Source of the DNA: Alphaproteobacteria bacterium | GTDB taxonomy: Bacteria; Pseudomonadota; Alphaproteobacteria; Geminicoccales; Geminicoccaceae | Length of the DNA: 9,864 bases | Direction of reading: 5' to 3' | Assembly: GCA_026982585.1 (NCBI GenBank) | Contig: JALSGW010000352.1 | Location: forward strand, 1 to 9,864 | Shown here: positions 1-6,695 of the stretch, in pieces | Numbering within the stretch: position 1 is the stretch's first letter | Layout of the letters: each line of letters begins with the position of its first letter | Program-made: the position numbers and the translations under genes | The notes under the pieces: model-generated | Database searches by the model: none | What the model was told of the DNA's origin: nothing | Seen by the model: only the letters and a program-made list of their open reading frames with translations

Positions 1-36
1 CCTGGAGATGAGAGCGGCCCACCGCTGACGGCCCGA

Positions 37-55
37 CCGGGTCCCGCCAACCCGG
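37..55 (-). terminator. Weak hairpin downstream of the stress-protein gene
   Basis: CCGGGT (37-42) and ACCCGG (50-55) form a perfect 6-bp stem with a 7-nt loop, 14 bp past the stress-protein stop. There is no T-run after the stem on the minus strand, so it is not a classical intrinsic terminator. It could be a 3' end stabiliser, or a shared end structure if a plus-strand gene ends at the left edge. Low confidence because short GC stems are common by chance at this base composition. Confidence 0.3.
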
Positions 56-68
56 GGAACACGCGGGC

Positions 69-497
69 TCAGTTGCGCACGATCAGCACCGAACAGGGCG
101 CGCGCTGGGCGACCCGGGTGGCGTTGGCGCCGAGCACATAGTCGCCCACACCGGGACGGTGGGAGCCCATGACCACGAGATCCACCTGCCGTTCCCGGGC
201 CTCGCGCACGATCTCGCGCCAGATGCTGCCCTGCGCCACGATCAGCCCCACCTTGAGCTCGGAGGGGATGCGATCGCGGGCCACCTGTTCGAGGCGGGAC
301 AGCGCATCGTCGCGCACCCTCTCTTCGTATCCCTCGGGGAAGTACTGGCCCACCACCGGCAGGCCGAATTCGGGGATGACGGTCATGAGGTGGAGCCGGG
401 CGGCCGCCGGGCGCGCCATCTCCACCGCGGTGGCAAGCGCCTTCTCCCAGAGCTCCGGGGCGTTGAGGTCGATGGGCACGAGGATGTCCTTGAACAT
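69..497 (-). CDS. Universal stress protein, UspA superfamily, UspF/UspG-like
   Basis: A 142-residue single USP domain, the normal length for the family; cytoplasmic. The N-terminus MFKDILVPIDL is the first beta strand with the nucleotide-contacting Asp, and the C-terminal part reads VVMGSHRPG ... YVLGANA ... CSVLIVR, which matches the SHRP...YLLGSNA...CSVLVVR pattern of the ATP-binding UspF/UspG branch. The Ser usually following LG is Ala here, so phosphate contacts may differ. The start ATG is preceded by GGAG at 8 nt. It follows the TRAP permease stop by only 15 bp on the same strand and is almost certainly co-transcribed. Family knowledge: USPs bind ATP or AMP, and one, TeaD of Halomonas elongata, is encoded with and modulates the TeaABC ectoine TRAP transporter. 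A similar regulatory role here is inference; a general stress role is the alternative. Confidence 0.93.
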   Translation of the reverse strand: MFKDILVPIDLNAPELWEKALATAVEMARPAAARLHLMTVIPEFGLPVVGQYFPEGYEERVRDDALSRLEQVARDRIPSELKVGLIVAQGSIWREIVREARERQVDLVVMGSHRPGVGDYVLGANATRVAQRAPCSVLIVRN

Positions 498-512
498 GGC
501 GCGGTCTCCGGC

Positions 513-3107
513 CTAGGCGGGCTGGCGCGCCACCGCATCGGCGGCGGCGGCGCGGCGACGCTGGACCCAGACGATCAGCCCCAACAGGGCCAGCGCCGGG
601 ATGTACATGAGGTATTTGGAGGGCTGGGGCGCGGGCACGAGAACCTCGAGGATCTCCTGGTCCCAGTCCAATCCCGCCTTCTGGGCCGGGCTTGCGAAGG
701 TCACGTCGTCGACGAACACCCGCCCGTCTTCGAAGCGGAGGGTGACGCCCGCGGCAGCAAGCCGCTCCTCGCCGTCGGCGCCGGCGGGAAGCGGCAGCAG
801 GGCGACGAACTCGCGCGGATCGCCGACCTCGTCGAGCCCCAGGATGCGCAGCCGCAGCGGGGCGTCCTCCGGCGTCTGCGCCGCCGCCTGGAGGATCTCC
901 TTGGGCGCCAGCTCGCGATAGGGCGGGGAGATGAGATCCATCCAGAAGCCGGGGCGGAAGAGGGTGAAGGCGATGAGCAGCAGCAGCACGATCTCGAGCG
1001 GATTGCAGCGGGTGATGAACCAGCCCTGGGTGGCGGCGGCGAACAAGAGCATGGCCACCGTCGCCACCACGAAAATGAACACCCCCTGGTACCAGGTGAC
1101 GTCGATGAGCAGGAGGTCTGTGTTGTAGATGAAGAGGAAGGGCAGGGCGGCGGTGCGCAGGCTGTAGAAAAAGGCGACGAAGCCGGTCTTGATGGGGTCG
1201 CCCCGCGAGACCGCGGCGGCGGCGAAGGCCGCAAGGCCCACGGGCGGCGTCACGTCCGCCATGATGCCGAAGTAGAAGACGAACAGGTGCACGGCGATGA
1301 GGGGAACGATGAGGCCCGTCTGTTGGCCGAGCTCGACGATCACCGGCGCCAGCAGGGCCGAGACCACGATGTAGTTGGCGGTGGTGGGAAGCCCCATTCC
1401 CAGCACCAGGGACAGGAAGGCGGTGAGGAACAGGATCACCAGCATCTGACCGCCGGAGATGTACTCCACCAGCTCCGCCAGCATGGAGCCCACACCGGTC
1501 TGGGTCACCGAGCCGACGATGATGCCGGCGGCGGCGGTGGCGATGCCGATGCCGATCATGTTGCGGGCGCCCGCCACCAGCCCCTCCACCAGGTCCTGGA
1601 TGCCGCGGCGGAACTCGCCGGCGAGGTCGCCCTTGCCCCGGAACCAGGCGAACAGCGGCCTTTGGGTGACGAGGATGAAGATCAGGGTGAGGGCGCCGTA
1701 GAAGGCGGAGAGGCCGGGCGAGAGATGCTCCACCATGAGCGCCCACACCAGCACCACCACCGGCAACAGGAAGTGGAGACCGGACTTGATGGTGGGCCCG
1801 GGCTCCGGCAACCGCACCATGGGCGCGTTGGGATCGTCCGGGGTCAGCTCCGGATAACGCGCGCAGTAGCGGACGAGGCCGAGGTAGGCGAGCAGGATGC
1901 CCAGCGCGATCACCCAATTGGCGAGCCCGCCGAGGGCCGGGCGCAGCCAACCGATGCCGTAGTAGACGGCGAGGGAGAGGCCGGAGAGGACGATCACCCC
2001 GAGCAGGAAGTTGAGGATGCGCTGCACCCACGGCTTGGGCGCCACCGCCCGCGGCAGCCCCTCCATGCCGAGTTTCACCGCTTCCAGATGGACGATGTAG
2101 ATGAGCGCGATATAGCTGATCACCGCCGGCACGAAGGCGTGGGTGACCACCTGGAAGTAGGGAATGCCGATGAACTCGGTCATCAGGAAGGCGGCCGCGC
2201 CCATCACCGGCGGCATGATCTGGCCGTTGACCGAGGAGGCCACCTCCACCGCCCCGGCCTTTTCCGCCGAAAAGCCGACCCGCTTCATGAGCGGAATGGT
2301 GAAGGTGCCGGTGGTGACGACGTTGGCGATCGAGGAGCCGGAGATGAGGCCGGTCATGCCCGAGGAGACCACCGCCGCCTTGGCGGGACCGCCGCGGAGA
2401 TGGCCGAGCAGGGAAAAGGCGACCTTGATGAAGTAGTTGCCCGCACCCGCCTTGTCCAAAAGCGAGCCGAACAGCACGAACAGGAACACGAAACTCGCCG
2501 AAACCCCAAGAGCGACGCCGAATACCCCCTCGGTGGTGATCCACTGGTGATTGATGATCTCTCCGATACTGTTGCCCTTGTGCGCGATGATGGCGGGCAT
2601 ATAGGGGCCGAAGTAGGTGTAGAGCAGGAAGACGCTGGCCACGCCGACGAGCGCCGGCCCGAGTGCGCGGCGCGTCGCCTCGAGCAGGATGAGGATGCCG
2701 AGGATGCCGAAGACGTAGTCCTGGAGGATGGGCGCACCGACCCGGTCCGCGATCTCCTCCTGGAAGATGAACAGGTACGCGCCCGAGAAGGCGCCGAGCA
2801 GGGCGAGGGCCCAGTCGGTGAGCGGGATGTAGTCCCTCGGGCTGCGCTTGAGGGCGGGATAGGCGGTGAAGGCGAGGAAGAGGGCGAAAGCGAGGTGGAT
2901 CGAGCGCGCCTCGGTGTCGTTGAACACCCCGAAGCCGAGCATGAAGGGCAGCGGCGAGGCGATCCAGAGCTGGAACAGGGACCAGGCGAGGGCGACGCCG
3001 AACAGCAGCTTGGCGGCGAAACCGCTCGGATGACGCGCGCCGGTATCCGCTGCGGCGAGCTCCTCGACCTCCGCGGCAACAGCGCCTCGGCTGGTTCCCT
3101 CGGCCAT
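513..3107 (-). CDS. TRAP transporter fused (DctQ-DctM) permease, TAXI type, with DUF3394-like C-terminal region
   Basis: Inner-membrane permease of 864 residues, the size of the 4TM/12TM fused permeases that pair with TAXI binding proteins. It uses an ion gradient to import a solute, typically an organic acid or amino acid. Residues about 30-140 form the DctQ-like helices. About 145-690 is the DctM-like core, with GLISGSSIANVVTTGTF (253-269), NGQIMPPVMGAAAF (294-307), GMGLPTTANYIV (570-581) and the MADVTPPVGLAAFAA segment (616-630). After a helix near 704-719 comes a soluble region (about 720-828) containing SPAQKAGLDWDQEILEV, which resembles a PDZ core, then a last helix (832-848) ending in RRR. 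That tail matches what I recall of DUF3394. By positive-inside reasoning the soluble region is periplasmic. ATG start is preceded by GGGGGGTGAG. It lies 143 bp after the binding protein gene and 15 bp before the stress protein gene. The substrate cannot be read from sequence. Confidence 0.95.
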   Translation of the reverse strand: MAEGTSRGAVAAEVEELAAADTGARHPSGFAAKLLFGVALAWSLFQLWIASPLPFMLGFGVFNDTEARSIHLAFALFLAFTAYPALKRSPRDYIPLTDWALALLGAFSGAYLFIFQEEIADRVGAPILQDYVFGILGILILLEATRRALGPALVGVASVFLLYTYFGPYMPAIIAHKGNSIGEIINHQWITTEGVFGVALGVSASFVFLFVLFGSLLDKAGAGNYFIKVAFSLLGHLRGGPAKAAVVSSGMTGLISGSSIANVVTTGTFTIPLMKRVGFSAEKAGAVEVASSVNGQIMPPVMGAAAFLMTEFIGIPYFQVVTHAFVPAVISYIALIYIVHLEAVKLGMEGLPRAVAPKPWVQRILNFLLGVIVLSGLSLAVYYGIGWLRPALGGLANWVIALGILLAYLGLVRYCARYPELTPDDPNAPMVRLPEPGPTIKSGLHFLLPVVVLVWALMVEHLSPGLSAFYGALTLIFILVTQRPLFAWFRGKGDLAGEFRRGIQDLVEGLVAGARNMIGIGIATAAAGIIVGSVTQTGVGSMLAELVEYISGGQMLVILFLTAFLSLVLGMGLPTTANYIVVSALLAPVIVELGQQTGLIVPLIAVHLFVFYFGIMADVTPPVGLAAFAAAAVSRGDPIKTGFVAFFYSLRTAALPFLFIYNTDLLLIDVTWYQGVFIFVVATVAMLLFAAATQGWFITRCNPLEIVLLLLIAFTLFRPGFWMDLISPPYRELAPKEILQAAAQTPEDAPLRLRILGLDEVGDPREFVALLPLPAGADGEERLAAAGVTLRFEDGRVFVDDVTFASPAQKAGLDWDQEILEVLVPAPQPSKYLMYIPALALLGLIVWVQRRRAAAADAVARQPA

Positions 3108-3212
3108 CTCACCCCCCTGATCGATCTCGAAATCTCTGAGACGGACTGTGGCGGCGGAACGAAGAATGCGCCGGATCCGATGCGAGGCTCCGGATGAGGA
3201 ATGGAGCGGGAA

Positions 3213-3233
3213 GGGCCGGCGTCATGCCGGCCC
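3213..3233 (-). promoter_or_regulatory. Perfect 8-bp hairpin between binding protein and permease genes
   Basis: GGGCCGGC (3213-3220) and GCCGGCCC (3226-3233) are exact reverse complements around a 5-nt loop. The stem is 17 bp beyond the binding-protein stop and 105 bp before the permease ATG. No T-run follows on the minus strand, so full termination is unlikely. In transporter operons such intercistronic stems commonly block 3' decay or cause partial termination, so the periplasmic binding protein exceeds the permease. That role is inferred from position. Confidence 0.6.
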
Positions 3234-3250
3234 ACCCGTTCATGCCGCCT

Positions 3251-4231
3251 CTACATCCAGCCGCGCTCGTTGTAATAGCGCACCGCACCCGGGTGCAGGG
3301 GCGCGGAGAGGCCGGCTGTGATCATCTCCTCCGGCTTGAGGTTGGCGAAGGCGGGATGCAGCCTGCGGAAGCGGTCGAAATTGTCGAACACCGCCTTCAC
3401 CACCTGGTAGACCACATCCTCCGACACCCAGGCGGCGGTGACGAAGGTCGCGCGCACGCCGAAGGTGCGCACGTCGTTCGGGTTGCCCTTGTACATGCCG
3501 CCCGGCACGGTGGCGTAGGAGTAGTAGGGGTTCTCCTCCACCAGCTTGTCGATGACCGGGCCCGACACCTCGACGATGCGGGAATCGCAGAGGGTGGTGG
3601 CCTCCTGGATGGAACCGTTGGGATGGCCGACGGTGAAGACGATGGCGTCGACCTTGTTGTCGCACAAGGCCTGCGCCTGTTCCGCCGACTTGAGCTCGGA
3701 GGCGAGGGCGAAGTCGTCCATCGTCCAGCCGAGCTCCTTCATCACCACCTCCATGGTGCCGCGCTGGCCGGAGCCGGGATTGCCGACGTTCACCCGCTTG
3801 CCCTTGAGGTCGTTGAAGTGCTGGATGCCGGAATCGGCGCGGGCCACCACCGTGAACGGCTCCGGATGGACCGAGAAGACCGCCCTAAGCTCCTTGAACG
3901 GCCCCTGGCCCTCGAACTTGGAGGTGCCGTTGTAGGCGTGGAACTGCCAGTCCGACTGGGCGACGCCGAAGTCCATCTGCTTTTGGCGGATGGCGTTGAT
4001 GTTGGCGATCGAGCCGCCGGTGGAGGGCGCCGTGCACTTGATGCCGTGTTCCGCGGTGCCGCGGTTGACCAGCTTGCAGATCGACTGGCCGACCACGAAG
4101 TAGACGCCCGTCTGACCGCCCGTGCCGATGGTGATGAAGGTCTCCTGCGCCCACAGGCGGCCGCCGGAGGCCATCAACACGGCAAGACTGCCGGCGCCAA
4201 GGCCGAGACGAGCAAATTCTCTGCGTCGCAT
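3251..4231 (-). CDS. TAXI-family TRAP transporter periplasmic substrate-binding protein
   Basis: A 326-residue secreted binding protein that captures the solute for the fused permease encoded next. I chose the ATG at 4231 because GGGAGG stands just upstream and the product then opens directly with a signal peptide; an in-frame start 20 codons earlier gives an implausible leader lying over the promoter. MRRREFARLGLG carries a twin-arginine-like RRxF motif, followed by a hydrophobic stretch and a probable cleavage site after LWA (26-28), suggesting Tat export. The mature protein begins with the family hallmark TIGTGGQTGVYFVVGQ, followed by TGGSIANINAIRQKQMDFG and the FNDLKGKRVNVGNPGSG segment typical of TAXI proteins. 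Characterised TAXI proteins bind glutamate or 2-oxoglutarate-like ligands, but the ligand here is unknown. It lies in an operon-like row with the permease and has its own promoter. Confidence 0.95.
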   Translation of the reverse strand: MRRREFARLGLGAGSLAVLMASGGRLWAQETFITIGTGGQTGVYFVVGQSICKLVNRGTAEHGIKCTAPSTGGSIANINAIRQKQMDFGVAQSDWQFHAYNGTSKFEGQGPFKELRAVFSVHPEPFTVVARADSGIQHFNDLKGKRVNVGNPGSGQRGTMEVVMKELGWTMDDFALASELKSAEQAQALCDNKVDAIVFTVGHPNGSIQEATTLCDSRIVEVSGPVIDKLVEENPYYSYATVPGGMYKGNPNDVRTFGVRATFVTAAWVSEDVVYQVVKAVFDNFDRFRRLHPAFANLKPEEMITAGLSAPLHPGAVRYYNERGWM

Positions 4232-4262
4232 GACTCCCTCCCTAGGACCTGGGTGCGTCGGA

Positions 4263-4291
4263 GTTACAGCGCGCCCGGAAGGGAGCGTCAA
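4263..4291 (-). promoter_or_regulatory. Sigma70-like promoter for the TAXI/TRAP genes
   Basis: Reading the minus strand, TTGACG (4286-4291, 5 of 6 to the -35 consensus) is followed after exactly 17 bp by TGTAAC (4263-4268, 4 of 6 to the -10). Transcription would start near 4256, giving a leader of about 25 nt that contains the GGGAGG ribosome binding site. The element sits in the 79-bp gap after the AbrB-family gene, so the transporter can be expressed separately from the EVE-AbrB pair. The short inverted repeat CAAG-C-CTTG (4289-4297) overlaps the -35 and could be an operator, but is short enough to be chance. Confidence 0.6.
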
Positions 4292-4310
4292 GGCTTGGTT
4301 CAGAACATCG

Positions 4311-5396
4311 TCATACCCGCAAGCGCCGCCGCCCCGGGCGGTGCCGCCGCCGCCTTCGGGCGATATCCTTGGAGCGACGCTCCAGCCAAGCCAGCGCGGT
4401 GGGCGCGAGGAGGACGATCACGAGAATGCGAAAGAGATGGTGCGCCGCCACGAAGCCGGCATCGAGGCCGAGGGCGAGGGCGAGCGCGCTCATCTCGGCG
4501 ACCCCGCCCGGCATGTAGGCGAGCAGCAGCACCGGGAAGGCGATGCCGCTCGCGAGGCTCACAAGCCAGGCCAAGGCGGCGCTCAAGAGCGCCATCGCCG
4601 CGGTCAAAAGCGAGGCGCTTTGCAAGCTCGCGACCAGGCCGCGGCGGCCGAGATCGCGCAACCGGGCGCCGGTCGCAGCACCCACCACCAGCTGGGCGAG
4701 GGAGCCGAGCACGGCCGGGGGATTTCCGTCCACCACGCCGAAGGCATAGAGCGAGGCGGCGGCGAGCAGGCCCGCGAGCAGCTCCGGCGCCGGCAGCCGC
4801 AGCCTGCGCGCGCCGAGGATCGCGGCGATCGCCGCGAGCAGCACCAGCAGCCCCTCCTCCGGGGCGAGCGCCGCCGCCTGCGAAAAAGAGGGCGGCCGCG
4901 CCGCCGGATTGGCGAGCAACGCCGCAACGGTCACCAGCAACAGCACCCGCATGCCGTGGACGGCGGCCACCCGCGCCACCCCGGTCTCCCGGGCGGCGGC
5001 GAGCGCCACCATCTCCGAGAGACCGCCCGGTGTCGCCGCGAGCAGCCGCGCACGCATATCCGGCAATGCCCGGCGCAACAGCAGCACCCCGATCAGGGTG
5101 GCGAGCGGCACATAGAGGGCGAGCGCTGCGAGGCTGGCGGCCCAGGCCCAGCTTCGCGCCACGAGCTCCGGGGTGAACCGGGCGCCCAGCAGGATTCCGA
5201 GCAGCCCCAAGGCGCCGGCGCGCAGCGGCGCCGGTACGGTCGGGGCGCCGCCCAGGAGCGCCGCGAGCGCGGTCGCCGCCATCGGTCCGAGCAGCCACGG
5301 CAGCGGCAAGGCGAGTAGGGCGAAAAGGCCGGCGCCGAGACCGGCCGCCGCCAGCGTCGCGGCCGCGCGGCCCAAGGCGGCGCGCTCATCCGGCAC
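4311..5396 (-). CDS. AbrB-family (PF05145-type) integral membrane protein
   Basis: A very hydrophobic 361-residue protein built of two related halves, as is usual for this family. The first half has PLPWLLGPMAATA (31-43) and TPGGLSEMVALAA (122-134) with HGMRVLLL following. The second repeats the pattern with MPGGVAEMSALALALG (295-310) and HHLFRILVIVLL (319-330). Members are often mislabelled ammonia monooxygenase; E. coli AbrB was named as a regulator of aidB, and the biochemical function is not established. The start is a GTG that overlaps the last 11 bp of the EVE gene, implying translational coupling; a nearby ATG at 5389 is out of frame. The last 22 residues form an Arg-rich cytoplasmic tail. 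It lies directly upstream of the TAXI promoter on the same strand. This may be a small-molecule transporter or permease-like protein, but that is inference. There is no DNA-binding domain despite the AbrB name. Confidence 0.88.
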   Translation of the reverse strand: MPDERAALGRAAATLAAAGLGAGLFALLALPLPWLLGPMAATALAALLGGAPTVPAPLRAGALGLLGILLGARFTPELVARSWAWAASLAALALYVPLATLIGVLLLRRALPDMRARLLAATPGGLSEMVALAAARETGVARVAAVHGMRVLLLVTVAALLANPAARPPSFSQAAALAPEEGLLVLLAAIAAILGARRLRLPAPELLAGLLAAASLYAFGVVDGNPPAVLGSLAQLVVGAATGARLRDLGRRGLVASLQSASLLTAAMALLSAALAWLVSLASGIAFPVLLLAYMPGGVAEMSALALALGLDAGFVAAHHLFRILVIVLLAPTALAWLERRSKDIARRRRRHRPGRRRLRV

Positions 5397-5796
5397 CGCC
5401 TTCGGCCTTCTCGAGGATGAGCCGCCAGTGTGCAGGGCTCACCGGCAAAACCGAAAGCCGCGGCTGGCGCACCAGGGCGAGATCGGCAAGACGCGGATCC
5501 GCCTTGATCTCGGCAAGCGGCACCTCACGCGCGAGGCGGCGTTCGGGGGCGATGTCCACCCGCACGAAACGCGGATCGTCCGGATCCGGATAGGCCTCCC
5601 GCAGGATGCGCACGATGCCCACCACCGCAGGCCGCTTCACAGACCGGTAGAAGAAGGCGAGCTCGCCCTTCTTCATCCGCCGCATGTTCTGTGCCGCCTG
5701 GTGGTTGCGCACCCCGTCCCACTCCGCCCAGCCGTCCGCGAGCAGCTCCTCGAAGCTGTAGTCGCCGGGTTCGGTCTTGAACATCCAGTAGGCCAT
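5386..5796 (-). CDS. EVE domain-containing protein (THYN1-like)
   Basis: A compact 136-residue cytoplasmic protein that is all one EVE domain (PF01878), a PUA-like fold. It opens with MAYWMFKTEPGDYSFEELL, continues with EWDGVRNHQAAQNMRRMKKG and FFYRS, and ends with LVRQPRLSVLPVSPAHW, all strongly typical of bacterial EVE proteins. EVE and related YTH/PUA-like domains have an aromatic pocket and are proposed to bind modified nucleobases in DNA or RNA; the target here is unknown. I chose the ATG at 5796, which has GAGGGG just upstream, instead of an in-frame start 32 codons earlier that would add an unconserved leader overlapping the divergent hydrolase gene. The stop overlaps the GTG start of the AbrB-family gene. 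Its function probably has no direct link to the transporter. Confidence 0.93.
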   Translation of the reverse strand: MAYWMFKTEPGDYSFEELLADGWAEWDGVRNHQAAQNMRRMKKGELAFFYRSVKRPAVVGIVRILREAYPDPDDPRFVRVDIAPERRLAREVPLAEIKADPRLADLALVRQPRLSVLPVSPAHWRLILEKAEGGAG

Positions 5797-5876
5797 GCGC
5801 CCCTCGTGCCTTGCGCTTTGTGCCGCTGTGGGCTTTGGAATAGCGTGCGAACACCGTGCGGCATAGGGGGAGGCCG
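5797..5876. promoter_or_regulatory. Divergent intergenic control region (EVE / hydrolase)
   Basis: These 80 bp separate the minus-strand EVE gene from the plus-strand hydrolase gene, so promoters for both directions should be here or inside the adjacent coding ends. The segment is visibly less GC-rich around 5831-5843 (CTTTGGAATAG). I could not find a convincing -35/-10 pair on either strand. The only clear signals are the ribosome binding sites: AGGGGGAGG ending 3 nt before the hydrolase ATG, and GAGGGG on the other strand before the EVE ATG. Confidence 0.4.
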
Positions 5877-6695
5877 ATGAGGGAGCTGGCACGGCCGGAT
5901 GGCACCGTCGTGGGCTATGAGATCCAAGCGCCCGCCCGGGGCGGCGCCACCTTCGTGTTTTTCAACGCGCTCACCGGCGACGCCGAGAGCTGGCGGCCGG
6001 TGACCTCCGCGCTCGCGAAGCGCGGCCACGGCTGGCTGTTGTTCGACTACCGGGGCCAGGCGCGAAGTCCCTTGGGGAGCACGGCGGAGGTGAGCGTCGA
6101 GGCCATTGTCGCGGATGCGGTGGCGCTGTTGGAGGCGGTGAAGCCGGAGCGGCCGATCCTGGTCGGTCTCTCGATCGGCGGTCTGTTCGCGGCCCGCGCC
6201 CATCTCCAGGGCGCACCGGCAGACGCGCTGCTCTTGATCAACACCCTGCGCCGCGAGAGCGCGCGTCTCGCCTGGCTCAACGAGGCGCTTTGCCGCTGCG
6301 CGCGCCTGGGCGGCCTGAGGCTCCTGCGCGATCTCTACCTGCCGCTGCTGTTCGACGAAACGTGGCTGGCCCGCAACCGGAAGGCGTTCCTCGCCCCCGA
6401 GCCCTATAGCGGTCTCGGCGAGGAGGCACCCGAACTGCGGCTGCTCCAGGCCGGGGCGGCGGCCGACTGGAACCTGCCCTGGGAGCGGCTCACCCTGCCG
6501 GTGCTGGTGCTCAGCGGCCTTGCGGATCGGATCTTCTACGAGGAGGAGGCGGTGCGCGAGCTCACCGCGCGCATGCCGCAGGCGGTCCGCATCGACGTTG
6601 CCGACGCCGGTCATCTGCTCCCGGCGGAGCGGCCTGAGGCGGTGGTGGACGCCTGTCTCGCCCTGTTCGGGCGCCTCTGGGAGGTCTCGGCGTGA
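5877..6695 (+). CDS. Alpha/beta-fold hydrolase
   Basis: A 272-residue cytoplasmic enzyme of the alpha/beta hydrolase superfamily, of normal single-domain length. The nucleophile elbow is GLSIGG with Ser99. The acid is probably Asp217 in LSGLADRIF and the base His246 in DAGHLLPAERPE, giving a complete Ser-Asp-His triad. DYRGQARS (57-64) follows the core strand in the usual place. The oxyanion region, commonly HG in esterases and lactonases of this type, reads FFNALTGD here (28-35). The ATG at 5877 was chosen because AGGGGGAGG lies just before it; a GTG seven codons earlier has no such site. No signal peptide is visible. The stop forms a GTGA overlap with the EamA transporter gene, so the two are translated together. 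The substrate is unknown; ester, lactone or thioester hydrolysis all remain possible. Confidence 0.9.
   Translation: MRELARPDGTVVGYEIQAPARGGATFVFFNALTGDAESWRPVTSALAKRGHGWLLFDYRGQARSPLGSTAEVSVEAIVADAVALLEAVKPERPILVGLSIGGLFAARAHLQGAPADALLLINTLRRESARLAWLNEALCRCARLGGLRLLRDLYLPLLFDETWLARNRKAFLAPEPYSGLGEEAPELRLLQAGAAADWNLPWERLTLPVLVLSGLADRIFYEEEAVRELTARMPQAVRIDVADAGHLLPAERPEAVVDACLALFGRLWEVSA
6679..6695 (+). promoter_or_regulatory. Ribosome binding site and GTGA stop/start overlap for the EamA gene
   Basis: GGGAGG (6679-6684) lies inside the last hydrolase codons, 7 nt before GTG (6692-6694), whose last two bases begin the hydrolase TGA (6693-6695). This decides the GTG start of the transporter and points to translational coupling. 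Confidence 0.8.

Noticed and set aside
159..3197. A 1012-codon plus-strand open frame opposite the TRAP permease and stress-protein genes
   Set aside because: It is the antisense shadow typical of GC-rich DNA. Its product is dominated by Gly, Asp, Glu, His and Arg with no recognisable domain, while the opposite strand encodes clear family motifs throughout.
4232..4291. An upstream start for the TAXI protein adding 20 residues
   Set aside because: The added residues lie over the -35/-10 elements, would hide the signal peptide, and the ATG at 4231 has a better ribosome binding site.
4311..4360. GCC/GGC-rich run at the end of the AbrB-family gene as a terminator or repeat element
   Set aside because: It lies in coding sequence, is explained by Arg/Gly/Ala codons, and has no T-run.
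3194..5176. A 660-codon plus-strand open frame opposite the TAXI and AbrB genes
   Set aside because: Same antisense artefact. The TAXI protein and AbrB-type repeats on the minus strand account for this region.
5387..5389. An ATGA overlap suggesting the AbrB-family gene starts at 5389
   Set aside because: That ATG is in a different frame from the AbrB-family protein; the in-frame start is the GTG at 5394-5396.
5821..5863. TGCCGC/GCGGCA inverted repeat in the EVE-hydrolase gap as a riboswitch or operator
   Set aside because: The arms are 6 bp with over 30 nt between them, which is expected by chance in this composition, and no known riboswitch core was visible.
5797..5892. An upstream start for the EVE protein adding 32 residues
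   Set aside because: The extension is not EVE-like, crosses the divergent promoter region and the hydrolase ribosome binding site, and the ATG at 5796 gives the conserved MAYWMFKTEP start.
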